Shown one piece after another: positions 10,001-23,290 of a DNA stretch of 64,000 bases. The notes under the pieces were generated by a model. That model had not been told where the DNA came from, did not search any database, and worked only from the letters and a program-made list of their open reading frames with translations. Origin of the DNA: Haematobia irritans (lineage: Eukaryota > Arthropoda > Insecta > Diptera > Muscidae). A program made the position numbers and the translations under genes. Numbering within the stretch: the stretch's first letter is position 1; every line of letters starts with the position of its first letter. The DNA lies in the NCBI RefSeq assembly GCF_050003625.1, contig NW_027445841.1, positions 806,001 to 870,000 of the forward strand, written 5' to 3'.

Positions 10001-13000
10001 TTTGAAAAATCCACCCAAAACCTAAAAAATTGAAATTTTTATATGAAAAACTTCTTTTGGCCATATCTCCTTAAATATGCGTCCTAGAGCGAAAAGGACG
10101 ATAATTCGTGACCACCCTCAAAAAGTTGAAAAATCCACCCAAAACCTAAAAAAATTGAAATTTTTATATGAAAAACTTCTTTTGGCCATATCTCCTTAAA
10201 TATGCGTCCTAGAGCGAAAAGAACGATAATTCGTGACCACCCTCAAAAATTTGAAAAATCCACCCAAAACCTAAAAAAATTGAAATTTTTATATGAAAAA
10301 CTTCTTGTGGCCATATCTCCTAAACTAAGCGTCCTAGAGCGAAAAGGACGATAATTCGTGACCACCATCAAAAATTGAAAAATCCACCCAAATCCAAAAA
10401 AAATTGAAATTTTTATATGAAAAACTTTTTTTGGCCATATCTCCTTAAATATGCGTCCTAGAGCGAAAAGGACGATAATTCGTGACCACCCTCAAAAAGT
10501 TGAAAAATCCACCCAAAACCTAAAAAAATTGAAATTTTTATATGAAAAACTTCTTTTGGCCACATCTCCTTAAATATGCGTCCTAGAGCGAAAAGAACGA
10601 TAATTCGTGACCACCCTCAAAAATTTGAAAAATCCACCCAAAACCTAAAAAAATTGAAATTTTTATATGAAAAACTTCTTTTGGCCATATCTCCTTAAAT
10701 ATGCGTCCTAGAGCGAAAAGGACGATAATTCGTGACCACCCTCAAAAAATTTAAAAATCCACCCAAAACCTAAAAAAATTGAAATTTTTATATGAAAAAC
10801 TTCTTTTGGCCATATCTCCTTAAATATGCGTCATAAAGCGAAAAGGACGATAATTCGTGACCACCCTCAAAAATTTGAAAAATCCACCTAATAAAATTGA
10901 AATTTTTATATGAAAAACTTCTTTTGGCCATATCTCCTTAAATATGCGTCCTAGAGCGAAAAGGACGATAATTCGTGACCACCCTCAAAAAATTTAAAAA
11001 TCCACCCAAAACCTAAAAAAATATGAAAAACTTCTTTTGGCCATATCTCCTTAAATATGCGTCCTAGAGCGAAAAGGACGATAATTCGTGACCACCCTCA
11101 AAAAGTTGAAAAATCCACCCAAAACCTAAAAAAATTGAAATTTTTATATGAAAAATTTCTTTTGGCCATATCTCCTAAACTAAGCGTCCTAGAGCGAAAA
11201 AGACGATAATTCGTGACCACCATCAAAAATTAAAAAATCCACCCAAATCCTAAAAAAATTGAAATTTTTATATGAAAAACTTTTTTTGGCCATATCTCCT
11301 AAACTAAGCGTCCTAGAGCGAAAAGGACGATAATTCGTGACCACCCTCAAAAATTTGACAAATCCACCCAAAACCTATAAAAATTGAAATTTTTATATGA
11401 AAAACTTCTTTTGGCCATATCTCCTAAACTAAGCCTCCTAGAGCGAAAAAAATTGAAAGTTTTATATGAAAAACTTCTTTTGGCCATATCTCCTTCTTTT
11501 GGCCATATCTCCTTAAATATGCGTCCTACAGCGAAAAGGACGATAATTCAAAAAATTGAAAAATCCACCCAAATATTAAAAAAATTGAAATTTTTATATG
11601 AAAACTTCTTTTGGCCATATCTCCTAACCTAAACGTGCTAGAGCGAAAAGGACGATAATTCGTGACCACCCTCAATAATTTGAAAAATCCACCCAAAACC
11701 TAAAAAAATTGAAATTTTTATATGAAAAACTTCTTTTGGCCATATCTCCTTAAATATGCGTCCTAGAGCGAAAAGGACAATAATTCGTGACCACCCTCAA
11801 AAAATTGAAAAATCCACCCAAAACCTAAAAAAATTGAAATTTTTATATGAAAAACTTCTTTTGGCCATATCTCCTTAAATATGCGTCCTAGAGCGAAAAG
11901 GATGATAAACCTAAAAAAAATTGAAATTTTTATATGAAAAACTTCTTTTGGCCATATCTCCTAAACTACGCGTCCTAGAGCGAAAAGGACGATAATTCGT
12001 GACCACCCTCAAAAATTTTAAAAATCCACCCAAAACCTAAAAAATTGAAATTTTTATATGAAAAACTTCTTTTGGCCATATCTCCTAAACTAAGCGTCCT
12101 AGAGCGAAAAGGGCAATAATTCGAGACCACCCTCAAAAAATTGAAGAATCCACCCTAAACCTAAAAAAATTGAAAGTTTTATATGAAAAACTTCTTTTGG
12201 CCATATCTCCTAAACTAAGCCTCCTAGAACGAAAAGGACGACAATTCGTGACCACCCTCAAAAAATTCAAAAATCCACCCAAAACCTAAAAAAATTGAAA
12301 TTTTTATATGAAAAACTTCTTGTGGCCATATCTCCTAAACTAAGCGTCCTAGAGCGAAAAGGACGATAATTCGTGACCACCATCAAAAATTGAAAAATCC
12401 ACCCAAATCCAAAAAAAATTGAAATTTTTATATGAAAAACTTTTTTTGGCCATATCTCCTTAAATATGCGTCCTAGAGCGAAAAGGATGATAATTCGTGA
12501 CCATCCTCAAAAAATTGAAAAATCCACCCAAAACCTAAAAAAATTGAAATTTTTATATGAAAAACTTCTTTTGGTCATATCTCCTAAACTAAGCGTCCTA
12601 GAGCGAAAAGGACGATAATTCGTGACCACCATCAAAAAGTTAAAAATCCACCCAAAAGAGCGAAAAGGATGATAATTCGTGACCACCCTCAAAAAATTTA
12701 AAAATCCACCCAAAACCTAAAAAAATTGAAATTTTTATATGAAAAACTTCTTTTGGCCATATCTCCTTAAATATGCGTCCTAGAGCGAAAAGGACGATAA
12801 TTCGTGACCACCCTCAAAAAGTTGAAAAATCCACCCAAAACCTAAAAAAATTGAAATTTGTATATGAAAAACTTCTTTTGGCCATATCTCCTAAACTAAG
12901 CCTCCTAGAGCGAAAAGGACGATAATTCGTGACCACCCTCAAAAAATTGAAAAATCCACCCAAAACCTAAAAAAATTGAAATTTTTATATGAAAAACTTC

Positions 13001-16000
13001 TTTTGGCCATATCTCCTAAACTAAGCGTCCTAGAGCGAAGAGGACGATAATTCGTGACCACCATCAAAAAATTGAAAAATCCACCCAAATCCTAAAAAAA
13101 ATTGAAGTTTTTATATGAAAAACTTCTTTTGGCCATATCTCCTAAACTAAGCGTCCTAGAGCGAAAAGGACGATAATTCGTGACCACCCTCCAAAACTTG
13201 AAAAATCCACCCAAAACCTAAAAAAATTGAAGTTTTTATATGAAAAACTTGTTTTGGCCATATCTCCTTAAATATGCGTCCTAGAGCGAAAAGTACGATA
13301 ATTCGTGACCACCCTCCAATATTTGAAAAATCCACCCAAAACCTTAAAAAATTGAAATTTTTATATGAAAAACTTCTTTTGGCCATATCTCCTAAACTAA
13401 GCGTCCTAGAGCGAAAAGGACGATAATTCGTGACCACCATCAAAAATTAAAAAATCCACCCAAATCCTAAAAAAATTGAAATTTTTATATGAAACACTTC
13501 TTTTGGCCATATCTCCTTAAATATGCGTCCTAGAGCGAAAAGGATGATAATTCGTGACCATCCTCAAAAAATTGAAAAATCCACCCAAAACCTAATAAAA
13601 TTGAAATTTTTATACGAAAAACTTCTTTTGACCATATCTCCTTAAATATGCGTCCTAGAGCGAAAAGGACGATAATTCGTGACCACCCTCCAAAACTTGA
13701 AAAATCCACCCAAAACCTAAAAAAATTGAAATTTTTATATGAAAACTTCTTTTGGTCATATCTCCTAAACTAAGCGTCCTAGAGCTAAAAGGACGATAAT
13801 TCGTGACCACCCTCAAAAAATTTACAAATCCACCCAAAACCTAAAAAAATTGAAATTTTTATATGAAAAACTTTTTTTGGCCATATCTCCTTAAATATGC
13901 GTCCTAGAGCGAAAAGGACGATAATCCGTGACCACCCTCAAAAAATTTAAAAATCCACCCAAACCTAAAAAAATTGAAATTTTTATATGAAAAACTTCTT
14001 TTGGCCATATCTCCTTAAATATGCGTCCTCGAGCGAAAAGGACGATAATTCGTGACCACCCTCAAAAAATTGAAAAATCCACCCAAAACCTAAAAAAATT
14101 GAATTTTTTATATGAAAAACTTCTTTTGGCCATATCTCCTTAAATATGCGTCCTAGAGCGAAAAGGACGATAATTCGTGACCACCCTCAAAAAATTGAAA
14201 AATCCACCCAAAACCTAAAAAAATTGAAATTTTTATATGAAAAACTTCTTTTGGCCATATCTCCTAAACTAAGCGTCCTAGAGCGAAAAGGACGATAATT
14301 CGTGACCACCCTCAAAAATTTGAAAAATCCACCCAAAACCTAAAAAAATTTTAATTTTTATATGAAACACTTCTTTTGGCCATATCTCCTTAAATATGCG
14401 TCCTAGAGCTAAAAGGACGATAATTCGTGACCACCCTCAAAAAATTGAAAAATCCACCCAAAACCTAAAAAAATTGAAATTTTTATATGAAAAACTTCTT
14501 TTGGCCATATCTCCTAAACTAAGCGTCCTAGAGCGAAAAGGACGATAATTCGTGACCACCATCAAAGAATTGAAAAATCCACCCAAATCCTAAAAAAATT
14601 GAAGTTTTTATATGAAAAACTTCTTTTGGCCATATCTCCTAAACTAAGCGTCCTAGAGCGAAAAGGACGATAATTCGTGACCACCCTCAAAAAGTTGAAA
14701 AATCCACCCAAAACCTAAAAAAATTGAAATTTTTATATGAAAAACTTCTTTTGGCCATATCTCCTTAAATATGCGTCCTAGAGCGAAAAGTACGATAATT
14801 CGTGACCACCCTCCAAAATTTGAAAAATCCACCCTAGAACTAAAAGGACGATAATTCGTGACCACCCTCAAAAAATTTAAAAATCCACCCAAAACCTAAA
14901 AAAATTGAAATTTTTATATGAAAAACTTTTTTTGGCCATATCTCCTTAAATATGCGTCCTAGAGCGAAAAGGACGATAATTCGTGACCACCCTCAAAAAA
15001 TTTAAAAATCCACCCAAAACCTAAAAAAATTGAAATTTTTATATGAAAAACTTCTTTTGGCCATATCTCCTTAAATATGCGTCCTAGAGCGAAAAGGACG
15101 ATAATTCGTGACCACCCTCAAAAAATTTAAAAATCCACCCAAAACCTAAAAAAATTGAAATTTTTATATGAAAAACTTCTTTTGGCCATATCTCCTTAAA
15201 TATGCGTCCTAGAGCGAAAAGGATGATAATTCGTGACCACCCTCAAAAAATTTAAAAATCCACCCAAAACCTAAAAAAATTGAAATTTTTATATGAAAAA
15301 CTTCTTTTGACCATATCTCCTTAAATATGCGTCCTAGAGCGAAAAGGACGATAATTCGTGACCACCCTCAAAAAATTGAAAAATCCACCCAAAACCTAAA
15401 AAAATTGAAATTTTTATATGAAAAACTTCTTTTGGCCATATCTCCTTAAATATGCGTCCTAGAGCGAAAAGGACGATAATTCGTGACCACCCTCAAAAAG
15501 TTGAAAAATCCACCCAAAACCTAAAAAAATTGAAATTTTTATATGAAAAACTTCTTTTGGCCATATCTCCTAAACTAAGCCTCCTAGAGCGAAAAGGACG
15601 ATAATTCGTGACCACCCTCAAAAAATTGAAAAATCCACCCAAAACCTAAAAAAATTGAAATTTTTATATGAAAACCTTCTTTGGCCATATCTCCTAAACT
15701 AAGCGTCCTAGAGCGAAAAGGACGATAATTCGTGACCACCCTCAAAAAGTTGAAAAATCCACCCAAAACCTAAAAAAATTGAAATTTTTATATGAAAAAC
15801 TTCTTTTGGCCATATCTCCTTAAATATGCGTCCTAGAGCGAAAAGTACGATAATTCGTGACCACCCTCCAAAATTTGAAAAATCCACCCAAAACCTAAAA
15901 AAATTGAAATTTTTATATGAAAAACTTCTTTTGGCCATATCTCCTAAACTAAGCCTCCTAGAGCGAAAAGGACGATAATTCGTGACCACCCTCAAAAAAT

Positions 16001-16489
16001 TGAAAAATCCACCCAAAACCTAAAAAAATTGAAATTTTTATATGAAAAACTTCTTTTGGCCATATCTCCTAAACTAAGCGTCCTAGAGCGAAAAGGACGA
16101 TAATTCGTGACCACCCTCAAAAAATTCAAAAATCCACCCAAAACCTAAAAAAATTAAAATTTTTATATGAAAAACTTCTTTTGACCATATCTCCTTAAAT
16201 ATGCGTCCTAGAGCGAAAAGGACGATAATTCGTGACCACCCTCAAAAAGTTGAAAAATCCACCCAAAACCTAAAAAATTGAAATTTTTATATGAAAAACT
16301 TCTTTTGGCCATATCTCCTTAAATATGCGTCCTAGAGCGAAAAGGACGATAATTCGTGACCACCCTCCAAAACTTGAAAAATCCACCCAAAACCTAAAAA
16401 AATTGAAATTTTTATATGAAAAACTTCTTTTGGCCATATCTCCTAAACTAAGCGTCCTAGAGCGAAAAGGACGATAATTCGTGACCACC

Positions 16490-17820
16490 ATCAAAAAGTT
16501 AAAAATCCACCCAAATCCTAAAAAAAATGAAATTTTTATATGAAAAACTTCTTTTGGCCATATCTCCTTAAATATGCGTCCTAGAGCGAAAAGGACGATA
16601 ATTCGTGACCACCCTCAAAAATTTGAAAAATCCACCCAAAACCTAAAAAAATTTAAATTTTTATATGAAAAACTTCTTTTGGCCATATCTCCTTAAATAT
16701 GCGTCCTAGAGCTAAAAGGACGATAATTCGTGACCACCCTCAAAAAATTGAAAAATCCACCCAAAACCTAAAAAAATTGAAATTTTTATATGAAAAACTT
16801 CTTTTGGCCATATCTCCTTAAATATGCGTCCTAGAGCGAAAAGGACGATAATTCGTGACCACCCTCAAAAAATTTAAAAATCCACACAAAACCTAAAAAA
16901 ATTGAAATTTTTATATGAAAAACTTCTTTTGGCCATATCTCCTTAAATATGCGTCCTAGAGCGAAAAGGACGATAATTCGTGACCACCCTCAAAAAATTG
17001 AAAAATCCACCCAAAACCTAAAAAAAATTGAAATTTTTATATGAAAAACTTCTTTTGGCCATATCTCCTAAACTAAACGTGCTAGAGCGAAAAGGACGAT
17101 AATTCGTGACCACCCTCAAAAATTTGAAAAATCCACCTAAACCTAAAAAAAATTGAAATTTTTATATGAAAAACTTCTTTTGGCCATATCTCCTTAAATA
17201 TGCGTCCTAGAGCGAAAAGGACGATAATTCGTGACCACCCTCAAAAAATTGAAAAATCCACCCAAAACCTAAAAAAATTGAAATTTTTATATGAAAAACT
17301 TCTTTTGGCCATATCTCCTTAAATATGCGTCCTAGAGCGAAAAGGATGATAAACCTAAAAAAAATTGACATTTTTATAGGAAAAACTTCTTTTGGCCATA
17401 TCTCCTAAACTAAGCGTCCTAGAGTGAAAAGGACGATAATTCGTGACCACCCTCAAAAAATTTAAAAATCCACCCAAAACCTAAAAAATTGAAATCTTTA
17501 TATGAAAAACTTCTTTTGGCCATATCTCCTAAACTAAGCGTCCTAGAGCGAAAAGGGCAATAATTCGTGACCACCCTCAAAAAATTGAAGAATCCACCCA
17601 AAACCTAAAAAAATTGAAACTTTTATATGAAAAACTTCTTTTGGCCATATCTCCTAAACTAAACCTCCTAGAGCGAAAAGGACGACAATTCGTAACCATC
17701 CTCAAAAAAATTGAAAAATCCACCCAAAACCTAATAAAATTGAAATTTTTATATGAAATACTTCTTTTGGCCATATCTCCTTAAATATGCGTCCTAGAGC
17801 GAAAAGGACGATAATTCGTG
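16490..17820 (+). repeat. Higher-order satellite block, copy 1 (others at 18076-19660 and 22150-23290)
   Basis: The block begins with 'CATCAAAAAGTTAAAAATCC' and recurs at 18076 with an offset of 1586 bp, which grows to 1836 bp after two extra monomers near 18549-18800. A third, partial copy at 22150-23290 matches the second copy at an offset of 3671 bp, sharing the rare 'GATAGTTCGTG' and 'AATCGACCC'. This resembles an irregular higher-order repeat. Confidence 0.75.
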
Positions 17821-18075
17821 ACCACCCTCAAAAAGTTGAAAAATCCATCCAAAACCTAAAAAATTGAAATTTTTATATGAAAAACTTCTTTTGGCCATAT
17901 CTCCTTAAATATGCGTCCTAGAGCGAAAAGGACGATAATTCGTGACCACCCTCAAAAAATTGAAAAATCCACCCAAAACCTAAAAAAATTGAAATTTTTA
18001 TATGAAAAACTTCTTTTGGCCATATCTCCTAAACTAAGCGTCCTAGAGCGAAAAGGACGATAATTCGTGACCACC

Positions 18076-19660
18076 ATCAAAAAGTTAAAAATCCACCCAA
18101 ATCCTAAAAAAAATGAAATTTTTATATGAAAAACTTCTTTTGGCCATATCTCCTTAAATATGCGTCCTAGAGCGAAAAGGACGATAATTCGTGACCACCC
18201 TCAAAAATTTGAAAAATCCACCCAAAACCTAAAAAAATTTAAATTTTTATATGAAAAACTTCTTTTGGCCATATCTCCTTAAATATGCGTCCTAGAGCTA
18301 AAAGGACGATAATTCGTGACCACCCTCAAAAAATTGAAAAATCCACCCAAAACCTAAAAAAATTGAAATTTTTATATGAAAAACTTCTTTTGGCCATATC
18401 TCCTTAAATATGCGTCCTAGAGCGAAAAGGACGATAATTCGTGACCACCCTCAAAAAATTTAAAAATCCACACAAAACCTAAAAAAATTGAAATTTTTAT
18501 ATGAAAAACTTCTTTTGGCCATATCTCCTTAAATATGCGTCCTAGAGCGAAAAGGACGATAGTTCGTGACCACCCTCAAAAAATTGAAAAATCGACCCAA
18601 AACCTAAAAAAATTGAAATTTTTATATGAAAAACTTCTTTTGGCCATATCTCCTTAAATATGCGTCCTAGAGCGAAAAGGACGATAATTCGTGACCACCC
18701 TCAAAAAATTGAAAAATCCACCCAAAACCTAAAAAAATTTAAATTTTTATATGAAAAACTTCTTTTGGCCATATCTCCTTAAATATGCGTCCTAGAGCGA
18801 AAAGGACGATAATTCGTGACCACCCTCAAAAAATTGAAAAATCCACCCAAAACCTAAAAAAAATTGAAATTTTTATATGAAAAACTTCTTTTGGCCATAT
18901 CTCCTAAACTAAACGTGCTAGAGCGAAAAGGACGATAATTCGTGACCACCCTCAAAAATTTGAAAAATCCACCTAAACCTAAAAAAAATTGAAATTTTTA
19001 TATGAAAAACTTCTTTTGGCCATATCTCCTTAAATATGCGTCCTAGAGCGAAAAGGACGATAATTCGTGACCACCCTCAAAAAATTGAAAAATCCACCCA
19101 AAACCTAAAAAAATTGAAATTTTTATATGAAAAACTTCTTTTGGCCATATCTCCTTAAATATGCGTCCTAGAGCGAAAAGGATGATAAACCTAAAAAAAA
19201 TTGACATTTTTATATGAAAAACTTCTTTTGGCCATATCTCCTAAACTAAGCGTCCTAGAGTGAAAAGGACGATAATTCGTGACCACCCTCAAAAAATTGA
19301 AAAATCCACCCAAAACCTAAAAAATTGAAATCTTTATATGAAAAACTTCTTTTGGCCATATCTCCTAAACTAAGCGTCCTAGAGCGAAAAGGGCAATAAT
19401 TCGTGACCACCCTCAAAAAATTGAAGAATCCACCCAAAACCTAAAAAAATTGAAACTTTTATATGAAAAACTTCTTTTGGCCATATCTCCTAAACTAAAC
19501 CTCCTAGAGCGAAAAGGACGACAATACGTGACCATCCTCAAAAAAATTGAAAAATCCACCCAAAACCTAATAAAATTGAAATTTTTATATGAAATACTTC
19601 TTTTGGCCATATCTCCTTAAATATGCGTCCTAGAGCGAAAAGGACGATAATTCGTGACCA
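18076..19660 (+). repeat. Higher-order satellite block, copy 2 (two extra monomers)
   Basis: Matches 16490-17820 but holds two additional monomers that carry 'GATAGTTCGTG' near 18559. Those monomers are also in the partial copy at 22150-23290, so the right-hand copies are closer to each other than to copy 1. Confidence 0.75.
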
Positions 19661-20339
19661 CCCTCAAAAAGTTGAAAAATCCATCCAAAACCTAAAAAAT
19701 TGAAATTTTTATATGAAAAACTTCTTTTGGCCATATCTCCTTAAATATGCGTCCTAGAGCGAAAAGGACGATAATTCGTGACCACCCTCAAAAAATTGAA
19801 AAATCCACCCAAAACCTAAAAAAATTGAAATTTTTATATGAAAAACTTCTTTTGGCCATATCTCCTTAAATATGCGTCCTAGAGCGAAAAGGACGATAAT
19901 TCGTGACCACCCTCAAAAAATTGAAAAATCCACCCAAAACCTAAAAAAATTGAAATTTTTATATGAAAAACTTCTTTTGGCCATATCTCCTTAAATATGC
20001 GTCCTAGAGCGGAAAGGACGATAATTCGTGACCACCCTCAAAAAATTGAAAAATCCACCCAAAACCTAAAAAAATTGAAATTTTTATATGAAAAACTTCT
20101 TTTGGCCATATCTCCTAAACTAAACGTGCTACAGCGAAAAGGACGATAATTCGTGACCACCCTCAAAAATTTGAAAAATCCACCCAAACCTAAAAAAAAT
20201 TGAAATTTTTATATGAAAAACTTCTTTTGGCCATATCTCCTTAAATATGCGTCCTAGAGCGAAAAGGACGATAATTCGTGACCACCTTCAAAAAATTGAA
20301 AAATCCACCCAAAACCTAAAAAAATTGAAATTTTTATAT

Positions 20340-21000
20340 GAAAAACTTCGTTTGGCCATATCTCCTAAACTAAGCGTCCTAGAGCGAAAAGGACGATAAT
20401 TCGTGACCACCCTCAAAAATTTGAAAAATCCACCCAAAACCTAAAAAATTGAAATTTTTATATGAAAAACTTCTTTTGGCCATATCTCCTAAACTAAGCG
20501 TCCTAGTGCGAAAAGGGCAATAATTCGTGACCACCCTCAAAAAATTGAAGAATCCACCCAAAACCTAAAAAAATTGAAATTTTTATATGAGAAACTTCTT
20601 TTGGCCATATCTCCTAAACTAAGCCTCCTAGAGCGAAAAGGACGACAATTCGTGACCACCCTCAAAAAATTCAAAAATCCACCCTAAACCTAAAAAAATT
20701 GAAATTTTTATATGAAAAACTTCTTTTGGCCATATCTCCTAAACTAAGCGTCCTAGAGCGAAAAGGACGATAATTCGTGACCACCATCAAAAATTGAAAA
20801 ATCCACCCAAATCCTAAAAAAAATGAAATTTTTATATGAAAAACTTTTTTTGGCCATATCTCCTTAAATATGCGTCCTAGAGCGAAAAGGATGATAATTC
20901 GTGACCATCCTCAAAAAAATTGAAAAATCCACCCAAAACCTAATAAAATTGAAATTTTTATATGAAAAACTTCTTTTGGCCATATCTCCTTAAATATGCG
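20340..21000 (+). repeat. Duplicated satellite block (pairs with 21176-21836)
   Basis: Repeated at an offset of 836 bp, sharing 'GGGCAATAATTCG', 'GACGACAATTCG' and 'CCACCCTAAACC'. Related blocks follow near 23300-23830 and 25756-26290, giving at least four versions of this unit between 20 and 26.3 kb. Confidence 0.7.
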
Positions 21001-22149
21001 TCCTAGAGCGAAAAGGACGATAATTCGTGACCACCCTCAAAAAGTTGAAAAATCCACCCAAAACCTAAAAAAATTGAAATTTTTATATGAAAAACTTCTT
21101 TTGGCCATATCTCCTAAACTAAACATCCTAGAGCGAAAAGGATGATAAACCTAAAAAAAAGTGAAATTTTTATATGAAAAACTTCTTTTGGCCATATCTC
21201 CTAAACTAAGCGTCCTAGAGCGAAAAGGACGATAATTCGTGACCACCCTCAAAAATTTGAAAAATCCACCCAAAACCTAAAAAATTGAAATTTTTATATG
21301 AAAAACTTCTTTTGGCCATATCTCCTAAACTAAGCGTCCTAGAGCGAAAAGGGCAATAATTCGTGACCACCCTCAAAAAATTGAAGAATCCACCCAAAAC
21401 CTAAAAAAATTGAAACTTTTATATGAGAAACTTCTTTTGGCCATATCTCCTAAACTAAGCCTCCTAGAGCGAAAAGGACGACAATTCGTGACCACCCTCA
21501 AAAAATTCAAAAATCCACCCTAAACCTAAAAAAATTGAAATTTTTATATGAAAAACTTCTTTTGGCCATATCTCCTAAACTAAGCGTCCTAGAGCGAAAA
21601 GGACGATAATTCGTGACCACCATCAAAAATTGAAAAATCCACCCAAATCCTAAAAAAAATGAAATTTTTATATGAAAAACTTTTTTTGGCCATATCTCCT
21701 TAAATATGCGTCCTAGAGCGAAAAGGATGATAATTCGTGACCATCCTCAAAAAAATTGAAAAATCCACCCAAAACCTAATAAAATTGAAATTTTTATATG
21801 AAAAACTTCTTTTGGCCATATCTCCTTAAATATGCGTCCTAGAGCGAAAAGGACGATAATTCGTGACCACCCTCAAAAAGTTGAAAAATCCACCCAAAAC
21901 CTAAAAAATTGAAATTTTTATATGAAAAACTTCTTTTGGCCATATCTCCTTAAATATGCGTCCTAGAGCGAAAAGGACGATAATTCGTGACCACCCTCAA
22001 AAAGTTGAAAAATCCACCCAAAACCTAAAAAAATTTAAATTTTTATATGAAAAACTTCTTTTGGCCATATCTCCTTAAATATGCGTCCTAGAGCGAAAAG
22101 GACGATAATTCGTGACCACCCTCAAAAAATTGAAAAATCCAACCAAAAC

Positions 22150-23290
22150 CTAAAAAAATTGAAATTTTTATATGAAAAACTTCTTTTGGCCATATCTCCT
22201 TAAATATGCGTCCTAGAGCGAAAAGGACGATAGTTCGTGACCACCCTCAAAAAATTGAAAAATCGACCCAAAACCTAAAAAAATTGAAATTTTTATATGA
22301 AAAACTTCTTTTGGCCATATCTCCTTAAATATGCGTCCTAGAGCGAAAAGGACGATAATTCGTGACCACCCTCAAAAAATTGAAAAATCCACCCAAAACC
22401 TAAAAAAATTTAAATTTTTATATGAAAAACTTCTTTTGGCCATATCTCCTTAAATATGCGTCCTAGAGCGAAAAGGACGATAATTCGTGACCACCCTCAA
22501 AAAATTGAAAAATCCACCCAAAACCTAAAAAAAATTGAAATTTTTATATGAAAAACTTCTTTTGGCCATATCTCCTAAACTAAACGTGCTAGAGCGAAAA
22601 GGACGATAATTCGTGACCACCCTCAAAAATTTGAAAAATCCACCTAAACCTAAAAAAAATTGAAATTTTTATATGAAAAACTTCTTTTGGCCATATCTCC
22701 TTAAATATGCGTCCTAGAGCGAAAAGGACGATAATTCGTGACCACCCTCGAAAAATTGAAAAATCCACCCAAAACCTAAAAAAATTGAAATTTTTATATG
22801 AAAAACTTCTTTTGGCCATATCTCCTTAAATATGCGTCCTAGAGCGAAAAGGATGATAAACCTAAAAAAAATTGACATTTTTATATGAAAAACTTCTTTT
22901 GGCCATATCTCCTAAACTAAGCGTCCTAGAGTGAAAAGGACGATAATTCGTGACCACCCTCAAAAAATTGAAAAATCCACCCAAAACCTAAAAAATTGAA
23001 ATCTTTATATGAAAAACTTCTTTTGGCCATATCTCCTAAACTAAGCGTCCTAGAGCGAAAAGGGCAATAATTCGTGACCACCCTCAAAAAATTGAAGAAT
23101 CCACCCAAAACCTAAAAAAATTGAAACTTTTATATGAAAAACTTCTTTTGGCCATATCTCCTAAACTAAACCTCCTAGAGCGAAAAGGACAACAATTCGT
23201 GACCATCCTCAAAAAAATTGAAAAATCCACCCAAAACCTAATAAAATTGAAATTTTTATATGAAATACTTCTTTTGGCCATATCTCCTTA
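22150..23290 (+). repeat. Higher-order satellite block, copy 3 (partial)
   Basis: Matches 18480-19610 at a constant offset of 3671 bp, including the 87-bp deleted monomer at 22854 and 'GATAGTTCGTG' at 22229. Confidence 0.75.

Noticed and set aside
15349..15473. Possible CENP-B-like box around ATTCGTGACCACCC in each monomer.
   Set aside because: It shares only TTCG with the box and lacks the conserved A and CGGG positions.
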